Shown here: one piece after another, positions 1 to 7,978 of the stretch
Numbering within the stretch: the stretch's first letter is position 1
Layout of the letters: the number at the start of each line of letters is the position of its first letter
Position numbers and translations under genes: made by a program
DNA from: Clostridium sp. AM30-24
GTDB taxonomy: Bacteria > Bacillota > Clostridia > Lachnospirales > Lachnospiraceae
Direction of reading: 5' to 3'
Length of the DNA: 64,000 nt
NCBI RefSeq assembly: GCF_003480435.1
Contig: NZ_QUJB01000008.1
Span: forward strand, 1 to 64,000
Notes under the pieces: generated by a model
Database searches by the model: none
Told to the model about the DNA's origin: nothing
What the model saw: the letters and a program-made list of their open reading frames with translations, nothing else

Positions 1-117
1 TATCAGTTTTTAACGTTTACACAAAACTTGAAACGGTCTCCGTACGTCGAGTATAACTATCGCCCGCACAGCTACAATGGCTATGCAACGCCTCATGAAG
101 CACGAGTCAACGTATAA
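1..117 (+). CDS. Transposase C-terminus, cut by the window edge
   Basis: Frame 1 is open from the first base to a TAA at 115-117 and encodes 38 residues. The stretch YNYRPHSYNGYATPHEA matches the usual end of rve/DDE integrase-core transposases of the IS3/IS481 kind, where a Y-N-x-R-P-H-S-x-x-G-Y-x-T-P-x-E signature closes the catalytic domain. Catalytic residues lie outside the window, so family and intactness cannot be judged. It borders an AT-rich accessory patch, which fits a mobile-element scar or a complete insertion sequence whose right end lies shortly downstream. Confidence 0.6.
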   Translation, partial: YQFLTFTQNLKRSPYVEYNYRPHSYNGYATPHEARVNV

Positions 118-482
118 CTGCCCGGATCTTTTTTAGCCACAAGTGTTACAAAAACACTTGACCACAACACAGGCAATAAGAAATGGGGTCACTTTTGAAG
201 AGATTTTAGCGCTTGTAGGGTAACTAACATCTAACAATCCCTTTGAACCATATCCCCTCGATTTCTTTTGTACTCTATATCGTTCCTCCTGTTAAAATTA
301 TTATACCCTATCGATTACCAATTATAAATGTTTTTCGAGCATACGTTCTTTTTTGTGAGGCATATATCCAAACCTCTTAGTTATCTTGATCTATCTCTTA
401 GTCTTAAGTCTTCTTAAGCAAAAATATCTTCTCCAAACCTATCAGAAAATAGATTTTAGAGAAGATATTCTTTAGGAAACTA
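118..482. other. Intergenic stretch after the transposase
   Basis: No convincing gene is visible. It contains a perfect 8-bp hairpin at 140-160 (CAAGTGTT, 5-nt loop, AACACTTG) just after the transposase stop, which could be its terminator or part of the element's end, and the terminator of the minus-strand gene at 421-470. I could not identify terminal inverted repeats or a target duplication, because the left end of the element lies outside the window. Confidence 0.5.
421..470 (-). terminator. Rho-independent terminator of the 483-1466 gene
   Basis: On the minus strand an 11-bp perfect stem (AATATCTTCTC pairing with GAGAAGATATT, about 25-nt loop) is followed by TTTTGC. It starts 13 nt past the stop codon of the unknown 327-residue protein. 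Confidence 0.6.
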
Positions 483-1466
483 TCACGCCATCCCATGTGC
501 AGGCCGTATGTTTGCTTTATTTTCTGCAGTTCCTGTCTCTTGGCATAAATCCTTTATTTTGTTTTCTGCCTTTCTTGAAGTCTTATCTACGACATACGCA
601 GCAGCTGCACCTGCCGCCATCCCGGCTCCAACAGAGACTGGTCCTAAAACTGGTGCAGTTACAATAGTTACCACATCACTGGTAAACTTTGCAGTCGCTG
701 CAGTACCTGCTCCTCTTATTCCTTCTTTTGCAACATCCAGACCTGCTTCTCCTAAAGTTTTCTCTTTTTTCATGACAGGTTTAATATTTTTTGCAACCTC
801 CATTCCTGCGGATATTGCACCTCCCATTTTGGCAGTCTGTCCTGCTTGCTCAGCTAAAACTTTGGCATTTTTTACAACTGCTTTTGCTCCGCCTTCCACA
901 CCTTTTGTTGCCAATGCTTTCGTGGCTATTACTTCTGTTTCTCCTGATGTTATTCCGGAGTTCGTCATCTTTTGTGTGATTTTCTTTCCATGTACAAACT
1001 TCTTCGCAGTTGATTTTCCATATTGTTGACAAGTTTCATTTGTTCCCACTAGCTGCGTACCTTTATACTGCCCCTTACTGACTCTATTTACTATCTCATT
1101 CATGCCGCTTTTGCTGGTTACATTTTTAAGCTGCTCTCTGCCAATCACTTTTCCATTTTTGTTAAGTGTTAAGAGATCATCGCGTACTGCCGTCGTTGAC
1201 TTCGCGAGAATTTTTTTTTGCCCTTTAGCAATATTTACAGGATTATAATTATATTGGTCACAACGCATTTGTTCAAATACATGACCTTTTAGGTTTTTGT
1301 TACCACCGGCTCGTTTTAATGCCTGCCCCCCTACTTTGGCTTCATATGCGCTGCGCGCTGTCGCCGCTGTAGTTCCCATCGCTACGGATTTTCTTTCTTT
1401 TTTATCTTCCTTTTCTTTTATTTCTTCTTCCATTTTACTTTTATTCTTCGGTTGAAAAAGACTCAT
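483..1466 (-). CDS. Unknown 327-residue protein, charged N-terminus and Gly/Ala-rich C-terminus
   Basis: I do not recognise this family. The start is taken at 1466, not the longer ATG at 1487, because GGAGGG lies 6 nt upstream; the chosen start overlaps the YkvA-like stop by 26 nt, so translation is probably coupled. Residues 11-30 are highly charged. Residues 60-150 look like a folded domain with RDD at 95-97 and EQLK at 111-114, a spacing reminiscent of a PD-(D/E)XK nuclease core with a QxK variant (speculative). Residues about 250-300 are rich in Gly, Ala and Val and could form a membrane hairpin or glycine zipper. It is the last gene of a three-gene unit divergent from an XRE regulator, beside a transposase, in AT-rich DNA, so recent acquisition is plausible. 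Confidence 0.65.
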   Translation of the reverse strand: MSLFQPKNKSKMEEEIKEKEDKKERKSVAMGTTAATARSAYEAKVGGQALKRAGGNKNLKGHVFEQMRCDQYNYNPVNIAKGQKKILAKSTTAVRDDLLTLNKNGKVIGREQLKNVTSKSGMNEIVNRVSKGQYKGTQLVGTNETCQQYGKSTAKKFVHGKKITQKMTNSGITSGETEVIATKALATKGVEGGAKAVVKNAKVLAEQAGQTAKMGGAISAGMEVAKNIKPVMKKEKTLGEAGLDVAKEGIRGAGTAATAKFTSDVVTIVTAPVLGPVSVGAGMAAGAAAAYVVDKTSRKAENKIKDLCQETGTAENKANIRPAHGMA

Positions 1467-1941
1467 TTTCTTCCCTCCACTCCTCATAACTCATGAGATC
1501 ATTGTGTGCTGTTCTAAGAACATAAAGTAAAACTAATCCATCATCAAGTAAACCAACAACAGGAATAGCATCTGGAATTAAGTCTATAGGACTAACCAAA
1601 TAAAGCAAACCTGCTATAATTACAATCACGGTTGCCAGCGGAATCTCTCTATAATTTCCCCTTGAATAATCAAGAATTAAATTGCATAAAACAGGAATAT
1701 CCGCAAATACTGTAGAAAGCGGTTCTGGAAGATTCTGTAGTTTACGGCAAAGTTTCTCAACTTTATCAATCAGTTCTTGTGCCTTGTCCTCATCCTCTGC
1801 AATGGCTCTTGCCTCATCAGATCTGTCACTTACGGCCTTTTTTACAGCCTTTTGATCAATTCCCTCATCTTTAAGTTCTTTCAGTAATATTTTTTCACTT
1901 TCATCCTTTGAACCGTGTTTATGGATAAACCATTTCTTCAT
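1441..1941 (-). CDS. YkvA-like DUF1232 membrane protein
   Basis: 166 residues. The C-terminal half carries the DUF1232/YkvA signature: a hydrophobic segment VIVIIAGLLYLVSPIDLIPD followed by IPVVGLLDDGLVL, at about residues 103-140. This family is a small membrane protein with no settled biochemical role. The N-terminal 90 residues are charged and helical (KKAVSDRSDEARAIAEDED). It starts 4 nt after the stop of a 30-residue gene and overlaps the next gene, so the three form one transcript. In many genomes YkvA proteins sit alone; here the pairing with an unknown Gly/Ala-rich protein and an XRE regulator suggests an accessory module. Confidence 0.75.
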   Translation of the reverse strand: MKKWFIHKHGSKDESEKILLKELKDEGIDQKAVKKAVSDRSDEARAIAEDEDKAQELIDKVEKLCRKLQNLPEPLSTVFADIPVLCNLILDYSRGNYREIPLATVIVIIAGLLYLVSPIDLIPDAIPVVGLLDDGLVLLYVLRTAHNDLMSYEEWREENESFSTEE

Positions 1942-1945
1942 TTTT

Positions 1946-2038
1946 TTATGCTCTCCTTCTTTTTCTTTTTTTCAACTCTTTTGCCAAAAAATACATTGCT
2001 AATCCTACCCATATATTTTTAGTGGGTCTCATGCTCAT
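1946..2038 (-). CDS. 30-residue basic membrane-anchored small protein
   Basis: A short ORF with a strong ribosome site (GGGAGG upstream of the ATG at 2038) encodes 30 residues: a short hydrophobic stretch NIWVGLAMYFLAKEL followed by a tail KKRKRRRA. It ends 4 nt before the YkvA-like start. The hydrophobic-then-polybasic design fits a single-span peptide with a cytoplasmic basic tail. No family is recognised. Its placement first in the unit, with its own ribosome site and tight spacing, argues that it is translated. Confidence 0.5.
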   Translation of the reverse strand: MSMRPTKNIWVGLAMYFLAKELKKRKRRRA

Positions 2039-2133
2039 TCCTACATCTCCTCCCTAAGCTCAATTGCTCTGTGAAATACTCTGTCTTTTCACAACACTTG
2101 TATTTTCTATAAACAAACTGTAATCTTTTGTGA

Positions 2134-2162
2134 TTGGTAAATAATATCGTAATTATTATACT
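2134..2162 (+). promoter_or_regulatory. Promoter of the XRE regulator gene
   Basis: TTGGTA (2134-2139), 17-nt spacer, TATACT (2157-2162). The leader to the ATG at 2238 is about 70 nt and contains a second copy of the motif CTATAATTATGAC, first seen as CTATAATTATAAC at 2161. Confidence 0.5.
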
Positions 2163-2183
2163 ATAATTATAACTATTTTACAA
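2155..2183 (-). promoter_or_regulatory. Promoter of the 30-aa/YkvA/327-aa unit
   Basis: On the minus strand TTGTAA (2183-2178), a 17-nt spacer and a perfect TATAAT (2160-2155). It overlaps the plus-strand promoter of the XRE gene, so the two are mutually exclusive and could share an operator. GTGATTG (2130-2136) and CAATCAC (2208-2214) form an inverted pair flanking both promoters, a candidate binding site. Confidence 0.55.
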
Positions 2184-2237
2184 CGATAAATCCCACTATA
2201 ATTATGACAATCACAAGCAATAAGGGAGTATTTCATC

Positions 2238-2549
2238 ATGTTTGACGTTCTTCAGAGAATCACCGATTTGCGCTTAGCCAGAAACTGGTCTGAATATCAG
2301 TTATCAGTCCGTTCAGGTCTTCCGCAATCTACTATTTCTTCCTGGTACCGTAAAAAAATGCTACCCACGATTCCATCTTTACAAAAAATTTGTGATGCTT
2401 TTGACCTGTCTCTTGCGCAATTTTTTGCTGTAGAAAACTGTACTGAGCTTACTGATGATCAGCTGTCCTTAATCAAACAGTGGGAGTTATTAACTGCTGA
2501 GCAAAAGCAGGCTATCTTAAATCTGATTCATTCTATCATCTTTCTATAA
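2238..2549 (+). CDS. XRE-family helix-turn-helix regulator
   Basis: 103 residues. Residues 4-62 form a Cro/CI-type HTH: RITDLRLARNWSEYQLSVRS, then GLPQSTISSWYRK as the recognition helix and PTIPSLQKICDAFDLSLAQFF as helices 4-5. The remainder (TDDQLSLIKQWELLTAEQKQ) is the short helical tail typical of this subgroup in Firmicutes. GGGAG lies 9 nt before the ATG. It is divergent from the 30-aa/YkvA/327-aa unit with overlapping promoters, so it most likely represses that unit and itself. No phage genes accompany it. Confidence 0.85.
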   Translation: MFDVLQRITDLRLARNWSEYQLSVRSGLPQSTISSWYRKKMLPTIPSLQKICDAFDLSLAQFFAVENCTELTDDQLSLIKQWELLTAEQKQAILNLIHSIIFL

Positions 2550-2684
2550 TTCGTTTTATTTCTATTCTGTAATCAGCAAAACATCTTTCTATTCCTGCTG
2601 ATTTACGGTATACTAAACCATGCGCGCATTTTCCTGCGCCGGTCTGAACCTCAATTTACCAGAAAAGATAGAAAGGACACGTAC

Positions 2685-3965
2685 ATGACAAATTCCTCCC
2701 CCTTCACAAGACTCCAGAAGTTCCGTCTTCTGTCCCTGATCCCCCTCTATTTTATGATCGTCGGCCTGTTTTTACAGCCTATCACGGAAATTCTCCCGGG
2801 TCTCTGGACGCTGATCAGGGAGCCGGACTTTCTGATCACGGACTATTTTCTGATCGGCGGCATCGGAACTTCCTTTATCAACGCCGGTCTGCTGACACTT
2901 TTATGTATCTGGACCATCTATTTTCTCGATATGGAGATGGACGGACATACGATCACATCCAGCTGCCTGATGTTCGGGTTTTCCCTGTTTGGAAAGAATC
3001 TTCTGAATATCTGGGCGATCCTGCTCGGTGTATACCTCTACTCCCACTACCACAAGAAACACATGTCCAGCTACATTTACATCGGTTTTTACGGCACCAG
3101 CCTGTCCCCGATCATCACGCAGATCATGTATATCTCACACCTGCCTTACGCAGTCCGGCTCATCACAAGTCTCGCAGTCGGACTCATCATCGGCTTCGTG
3201 CTACCGCCGTTATCCACCCATGTTCATTATTCCCACAAAGGATACTCCCTCTATAATGTAGGTTTTTCCGCCGGGATCATCGCCACCGTCGTGGTCTCCG
3301 TGCTGAAGTCCTTCGGCATCACCACTGAGTCCCGCCTGATCTGGTCAGAAGGCAACAACCAGCTGCTCTTTGCTATCCTCGGCGGCCTCTTTGCTGCCAT
3401 GATCCTCGCGGCGTTTCTCTTTGGAGGGAAGGAGGTCAGCGCGTCCTACCGGAATATCCTGTCCTGCTCCGGAATCGGCGGAACCGATTATCTCCGGGAC
3501 AACGGGGGAGCGGCAACGATCCTCAACATGGCCATCAACGGCCTCTTTGCCACGATCTTTGTCCTCGGAGTCGGGGGTGAACTGAACGGACCGACGATCG
3601 GCGGAATCTTTACGATCGTTGGCTTTTCCGCCACAGGAAAACATATCCGGAACATCGCCCCAATCATGTTCGGTGTGCTTTTCGCAAGCTTTACAAAACA
3701 TTGGACCATCAATTCTCCGTCGCCGATCCTGGCACTTTTATTTTCGACAACACTGGCGCCGATTGCCGGGGAATTCGGAGTCTTCATGGGGCTTCTCGCA
3801 GGTTTTCTTCACTCCTCTGTCGCCCTGAATGTCGGAATTGTATATGGTGGCATGAATTTATATAATAATGGATTTGCTGGTGGAATTGTAGCAATTTTCA
3901 TGGTTCCGGTGATCCACTCGATCATGGACCGGAGAGCGCGGGCGAAGGAGGATGTTTCCCTGTAA
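2685..3965 (+). CDS. DUF1576 polytopic membrane protein
   Basis: 426 residues with about 10-12 hydrophobic segments and Gly-rich turns (LIGGIGTSFINAGLLTLL, GGELNGPTIGGIFTIVGFSATG). The N-terminal half and the C-terminal half each contain a similar membrane-re-entrant-like motif (TSFINAG and GPTIGGI), hinting at an internal duplication. The whole matches the DUF1576 family, which is found mainly in Clostridia and has no assigned substrate. AAAGGA lies 7 nt before the ATG. GC is higher than in the preceding 2.6 kb, marking the return to core genome. Confidence 0.75.
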   Translation: MTNSSPFTRLQKFRLLSLIPLYFMIVGLFLQPITEILPGLWTLIREPDFLITDYFLIGGIGTSFINAGLLTLLCIWTIYFLDMEMDGHTITSSCLMFGFSLFGKNLLNIWAILLGVYLYSHYHKKHMSSYIYIGFYGTSLSPIITQIMYISHLPYAVRLITSLAVGLIIGFVLPPLSTHVHYSHKGYSLYNVGFSAGIIATVVVSVLKSFGITTESRLIWSEGNNQLLFAILGGLFAAMILAAFLFGGKEVSASYRNILSCSGIGGTDYLRDNGGAATILNMAINGLFATIFVLGVGGELNGPTIGGIFTIVGFSATGKHIRNIAPIMFGVLFASFTKHWTINSPSPILALLFSTTLAPIAGEFGVFMGLLAGFLHSSVALNVGIVYGGMNLYNNGFAGGIVAIFMVPVIHSIMDRRARAKEDVSL

Positions 3966-4094
3966 GGAAATTTCGATGGCAGCCATTTGATATTTTCATA
4001 GGTGGAAACAAAGTAACCACTGTATACTTCGAATCTCCTGCCCTCAACACCGTTCCTGCGAACGATACAGACTGTAATAGGATCTTATATAGAA

Positions 4095-4649
4095 ATGACA
4101 ATAAATAACAAGCAATCGAAAATAACCCCTGCATTTTCATCAGAAAATGCTTTCAAAAACAACAACCGATCCATCCATCTTCGCCTGCTCGCCTGGATTC
4201 CGGCACTCTTTGTCGCCGCCGCGATCTTCTGGTTCTCCTCAAAGCCGGCTGTCGAATCCACGGAAATGAGCGATTCCGTGAGCCGACTGATCCTGCTGAT
4301 CGGGACGAAATTCGGCTTTTTCCGCGGGGATCCGACGCAATATGCCGATCTCATCGAACTCATGAGTTTCCCGGTGCGGAAAACCGCCCACATGACAGAA
4401 TATCTGGTCTTTTACGGAACGGTCCGCTTTGGACTCCATTTTTCGTACCGGACGCCAATGATCCGGCGCCGCCTTTTCGCTGCTTTCGCGATCGTGTTCT
4501 GTTACGCCTGCACGGATGAATTTCACCAACTCTTCGTTCCCGGACGTGCCGGACGATTTACGGATGTGATGATCGACTGTTTTCTCGTCCTCGTTGTCAC
4601 CGTCATTTGTTTCACGCCATCGCAAACAGAACCAGTAGGAAAAATCTGA
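4095..4649 (+). CDS. VanZ-like membrane protein
   Basis: 184 residues. VanZ signatures are FWFSSKPA after the first membrane segment, RKTAHMTEYLVFYGT at about residues 94-108 and TDEFHQLFVPGRAGRFTDVMID at about 138-160. The family is linked to envelope stress and teicoplanin tolerance, but most members, including this one outside a van cluster, have unknown function. It lies 129 bp after the DUF1576 gene and ends at a bidirectional terminator. The ribosome site is weak (AGGA 12 nt upstream). Confidence 0.85.
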   Translation: MTINNKQSKITPAFSSENAFKNNNRSIHLRLLAWIPALFVAAAIFWFSSKPAVESTEMSDSVSRLILLIGTKFGFFRGDPTQYADLIELMSFPVRKTAHMTEYLVFYGTVRFGLHFSYRTPMIRRRLFAAFAIVFCYACTDEFHQLFVPGRAGRFTDVMIDCFLVLVVTVICFTPSQTEPVGKI

Positions 4650-4691
4650 CTCTGTCCGATAATCCAGGGAAAAAATCCGCATATAAATAAC

Positions 4692-4738
4692 AAAAATCCC
4701 TGGCTATGGCTTTCTCACCATAGTCAGGGATTTTTTTA
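4692..4738. terminator. Bidirectional terminator
   Basis: AAAAATCCCTG-CTATGG with an 8-nt loop and CCATAGTCAGGGATTTTTTT: stem of about 12 bp with one bulge, with A tract before and T tract after. It serves the plus-strand VanZ gene and the convergent DUF554 gene. Confidence 0.8.
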
Positions 4739-4793
4739 TTTCAGAAATTTTATACGATACTGTTTTTTCTCGCTGCGCCAAACACACAGTTGT

Positions 4794-5522
4794 TTACAGC
4801 ATCGGCACAACCACATTCCCCCAGAACCAGCTCACCGGCATGACGAGCACCATGGCCGGGATCATGTCTGCAACCGGGAAGTTGTGGATCTTTGCGATGC
4901 GAAAACCTGTGGCCAGAAGAAGGAAACCGCCGCAGGCCTTGAAGTCCGCGATCATATCCGGTGTGGTAAGCGGAAAGATGAACTTCGCCGCAGCGAAGAT
5001 TGCGAGAAAGATCACGCACTGTGGGATCGCAACAGCCGCAACCACCATTCCCAGGGTTCCTCCAAAGATCATCGCAGTAAAGAAATCCAGGATGGACTTG
5101 GAGATGAGGATCGTGTGGTCACCGCTCATTCCGGAGTCCAGGGAACCATAGATTCCCGTTCCGCTGGCACAGAACAGCACGATGATCGTCACGAGCATCG
5201 TCATATACTCTTCTCTGGACATGGACGCATTCTTATTCGGGAAGATCTTTCCGACCGGCTTCTCCATGCACGCCGCGCCGCTGTTGATGATCCCGCCGAG
5301 ATTCACCGCCAGTCCAAACGCGGTCCCAATGATCACCGCAAAGATAACAGCGGGCATATTTTTCATAAGGCCGATGGAACTTACGCCCATTCCCATGGAG
5401 CAGACACCAAATATCTTCGTGAGCTCTGAATTGATCCTTGTGGGCAGCTTATGCCCAAATAAAGCCCCGACCACACCGCCGATGGCGACGGACAGGGCAT
5501 TGATGATAATTCCTACTGGCAT
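4794..5522 (-). CDS. DUF554 (YdfK-like) membrane protein
   Basis: 242 residues from the ATG at 5522, chosen over the upstream ATG at 5561 because AAGGAG lies 8 nt before it. Seven or so hydrophobic segments, with GGVVGALFGHKLPTRIN near the N-terminus and FGVCSMGMGVSSIGLMKNMP typical of DUF554 proteins. Function in the family is unknown; transport or channel roles have been guessed. It is a single-gene unit with its own promoter at 5676-5705 and a leader of about 145 nt that folds into several hairpins and contains a dispersed repeat. Confidence 0.8.
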   Translation of the reverse strand: MPVGIIINALSVAIGGVVGALFGHKLPTRINSELTKIFGVCSMGMGVSSIGLMKNMPAVIFAVIIGTAFGLAVNLGGIINSGAACMEKPVGKIFPNKNASMSREEYMTMLVTIIVLFCASGTGIYGSLDSGMSGDHTILISKSILDFFTAMIFGGTLGMVVAAVAIPQCVIFLAIFAAAKFIFPLTTPDMIADFKACGGFLLLATGFRIAKIHNFPVADMIPAMVLVMPVSWFWGNVVVPML

Positions 5523-5545
5523 ACATCCTTCTCCTTTGCAAAAAG

Positions 5546-5610
5546 GAATGTGCCTTGGCACATTCAGACATCTCGCGCGGTTGCTTGCGACAACCTACAT
5601 CTTTGCGCGA
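5546..5610 (-). repeat. Intergenic repeat, copy 1
   Basis: About 64 nt, including the near-palindrome GAATGTGCCTTGGCACATTC and the block TTGCTTGCGACAACCTACAT. A second copy lies at 13432-13495. Both copies sit immediately upstream of minus-strand genes in the same orientation relative to the gene. The element can fold as two adjacent hairpins (GAATGTGCC/GGCACATTC; and a CGCG-flanked stem around TTGTCGCAAGC on the minus strand). Confidence 0.75.
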
Positions 5611-5623
5611 TCAGCACAAACAA

Positions 5624-5673
5624 CTGCGGTGCAAGGGAAGCCCTGCACCGCAGAGAATCAACGGTTTGTGATT
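5624..5673 (-). other. Two tandem hairpins in the DUF554 leader
   Basis: CTGCGGTGCA (5624-5633) pairs perfectly with TGCACCGCAG (5644-5653), and GAATCA (5654-5659) with TGATTC (5668-5673). They begin close to the predicted transcription start and precede the repeat, giving an unusually structured leader for a single membrane-protein gene. No known riboswitch class is recognised and there is no U-tract terminator. Confidence 0.5.
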
Positions 5674-5675
5674 CA

Positions 5676-5705
5676 ATTTTAGCACAAATCTTAGCGTAAT
5701 GTAAA
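5676..5705 (-). promoter_or_regulatory. Promoter of the DUF554 gene
   Basis: Minus strand TTTACA (5705-5700), 18-nt spacer, TAAAAT (5681-5676). The remaining gap 5706-5865, between this promoter and the end of trpA, shows nothing I can call; no terminator for trpA is evident. Confidence 0.55.
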
Positions 5706-5865
5706 CGCTTCACTTCACAAAAGCATATTGTAATATTTTATTATCCTATTTGTCATATGCTCTGTGCCTTCCTGAACAAACCTTTTTGCATGCCGATGAT
5801 CTGCCAGCCCGAAAGTTCAGATTCATGTCAGTCCCAGACATCTTGCGACCTTTTTTCTGCTGCTC

Positions 5866-6648
5866 TTAGATTCCATGCACCGCGTCACACATAGACTTCA
5901 CATACTCTTTCACATACGGAACCGCATCTTTTCCATACGTTCCGCAGAGCTTCACAATCGCGGAACCAACGATGGCACCATCGGAGAGACCTGCCATCTT
6001 CTTTGCCTGCTCCGGTGTGGAGATTCCGAAGCCGACCGCACACGGGATATCTTTCGCCTTTTTCACGAGCTTCACCATCGCTCCGATATCCGTTGTGATC
6101 TCGCTTCTCGTTCCGGTAACGCCGAGCGAAGATACGCAGTATACAAAGCCGGATGCCTCTTTCGCGATCATGCTGATTCTCTCATGGGAGGTCGGGGCAA
6201 TGAGGGAGATCATGTCCATGTTATACTTCTTGCACACAACATCGAACTCCTCTTTCTCCTCATACGGAACATCCGGTAAGATGATTCCGTCCATGCCGAT
6301 CTCAGACGCCTTCTTAATAAAGCGCTCTGTTCCGTAGGAGAACACAACGTTCGCGTATGTCATGAATACCATCGGAATTTGTGTATTTTTCCGAATTTTT
6401 TCAACCATTGCAAAAATTTTGTCGGTGGTCACGCCGCCGGACAGAGCGCGGGTATTGGCCGCCTGAATCACCGGTCCCTCTGCCGTCGGATCGGAGAACG
6501 GAATTCCAAGCTCGATAAGGTTTGCTCCTGCCTCTTCCATTGCGTATACAAGCTGCTCTGTGACCTCTAAAGACGGGTCACCGCAGGTGATAAACGGGAT
6601 AAATGCCTTTCCATTTCCGCCTTTGAAGGCGTTTGCGATCTTACTCAT
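5866..6648 (-). CDS. trpA: Tryptophan synthase alpha subunit
   Basis: 260 residues; splits indole-3-glycerol phosphate into indole and glyceraldehyde 3-phosphate and hands indole to TrpB through a tunnel. The start at 6648 (ATG overlapping the trpB stop by 8 nt, GGGGAGG 6 nt upstream) replaces a longer 5' extension. TIM-barrel signatures are [11 protein letters not shown] (residues 16-26) and [11 protein letters not shown] (44-54) with the catalytic Glu at residue 46. The second catalytic acid, Asp60 in Salmonella numbering (motif LADGP), is Glu57 here (TAEGP). SSLGVTGTR is the phosphate-loop region. It is last in the T-box operon and no other trp genes are in the window. Confidence 0.96.
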   Translation of the reverse strand: MSKIANAFKGGNGKAFIPFITCGDPSLEVTEQLVYAMEEAGANLIELGIPFSDPTAEGPVIQAANTRALSGGVTTDKIFAMVEKIRKNTQIPMVFMTYANVVFSYGTERFIKKASEIGMDGIILPDVPYEEKEEFDVVCKKYNMDMISLIAPTSHERISMIAKEASGFVYCVSSLGVTGTRSEITTDIGAMVKLVKKAKDIPCAVGFGISTPEQAKKMAGLSDGAIVGSAIVKLCGTYGKDAVPYVKEYVKSMCDAVHGI

Positions 6649-7825
6649 GAATATCCTCCCCTCTGTATCTTGCGATTGCTGCACAGTCCTTGTCTCCTCT
6701 TCCGGAAACATTGACGACAATGATCTTATCCTTCCCCATCGTCGGTGCAAGCTTCATTGCGTATGCGATGGCATGAGCGCTCTCGATCGCCGGGATGATT
6801 CCCTCGATTCTGGAGAGATACTCGAATGTATCGACCGCCTCATCATCGGTAACTGCCACATACTGGGCCCGTCCTGTATCGTAAAGATTTGCGTGTTCCG
6901 GTCCGATTCCCGGATAGTCAAGACCTGCGGAGATGGAATATACCGGGGCGATCTGGCCGTATTCATCCTGGCAGAAATAGGACTTCATGCCATGGAAAAT
7001 TCCGAGACGTCCTGTTGCGATGGTCGCCGCTGTCTCTGCCGTGTTCACGCCGCGTCCTGCTGCCTCGCAGCCGATAAGCTGAACGTCCTTATCCTCGATG
7101 AAGTTGTAGAATGCGCCGATAGCGTTGGATCCGCCGCCGACACAGGCGAGAACTGCGTCCGGAAGACGTCCCTCTTTCTCTAACATCTGCTCCTTGATCT
7201 CCTTGGAGATAACCGCCTGGAAGTCACGAACGATGGTCGGGAACGGATGCGGTCCCATACAGGAGCCGAGAACATAGTGGGTGTCCTCGATCCGGTTTGT
7301 CCACTCTCTCATTGCCTCGGAAACGGCATCCTTCAGGGTGCCTGTTCCTGTTGTCACCTCATGGACCTTCGCACCGAGAAGACGCATCTTGTATACATTT
7401 AATGCCTGACGCTTCGTGTCCTCGATTCCCATGTAGATCTCGCATTCCATGCCGAAGAGCGCTGCCGCCGTCGCTGTCGCTACGCCGTGCTGGCCTGCGC
7501 CTGTCTCGGCGATGACACGGGTCTTTCCCATCTTCTTCGCGAGAAGCACCTGACCGAGCACGTTGTTGATCTTATGGGCGCCGGTATGGTTCAAATCCTC
7601 TCTCTTTAAGTAGATTTTCGCTCCGCCGAGATCCTTTGTCATGTGCTCCGCGTAGTAGAGTCTTGACGGTCTGCCCGCGTATTCATTTAAAAGTGTTGTG
7701 AGTTCTTTCTGGAATTCCGGGTCATTTTTGTAATGGTTGTATGCCTCTTCGAGTTCCAGTACCGCATTCATAAGCGTCTCAGGAATGTACTGACCGCCAT
7801 GTGCGCCAAATCTGCCTTTTGACAT
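6641..7825 (-). CDS. trpB: Tryptophan synthase beta subunit
   Basis: 394 residues; PLP enzyme condensing indole with serine. HTGAHKINN carries the PLP lysine (Lys85), AETGAGQHG the catalytic Glu108, [10 protein letters not shown] the phosphate-binding loop, and [14 protein letters not shown] the region typical of TrpB1, the form that pairs with TrpA. GAGGAGG precedes the ATG by 8 nt. The 153-bp gap to the kinase gene upstream contains a GC-rich imperfect hairpin but no U-tract, so read-through from the transporter-kinase genes is expected. Overlaps trpA by 8 nt. Confidence 0.97.
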   Translation of the reverse strand: MSKGRFGAHGGQYIPETLMNAVLELEEAYNHYKNDPEFQKELTTLLNEYAGRPSRLYYAEHMTKDLGGAKIYLKREDLNHTGAHKINNVLGQVLLAKKMGKTRVIAETGAGQHGVATATAAALFGMECEIYMGIEDTKRQALNVYKMRLLGAKVHEVTTGTGTLKDAVSEAMREWTNRIEDTHYVLGSCMGPHPFPTIVRDFQAVISKEIKEQMLEKEGRLPDAVLACVGGGSNAIGAFYNFIEDKDVQLIGCEAAGRGVNTAETAATIATGRLGIFHGMKSYFCQDEYGQIAPVYSISAGLDYPGIGPEHANLYDTGRAQYVAVTDDEAVDTFEYLSRIEGIIPAIESAHAIAYAMKLAPTMGKDKIIVVNVSGRGDKDCAAIARYRGEDIHE

Positions 7826-7978
7826 ATTTTTTTCCTCCTCGTATAAACTGGTATATCATCGGTAACTGCCCGATCTCCGCATGATCGCGGGCTATTTTGC
7901 TTTATAAGTTCTCCCGGCAACAGGAGTTTCTGAACAGTTACTGTAATTTGCAATCTGCTGCAGGTAAAATTTTTACTA

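Noticed and set aside
508-1029. Long plus-strand frame opposite the 327-residue gene.
   Set aside because: No ribosome site; the hydrophobic translation is the mirror of an Ala/Gly-rich protein. The minus-strand gene is supported by operon spacing and a terminator.
3345-3787. Antisense frames over the DUF1576 gene and many similar ones over other genes.
   Set aside because: They lack ribosome sites and family matches and lie wholly inside well-supported genes.
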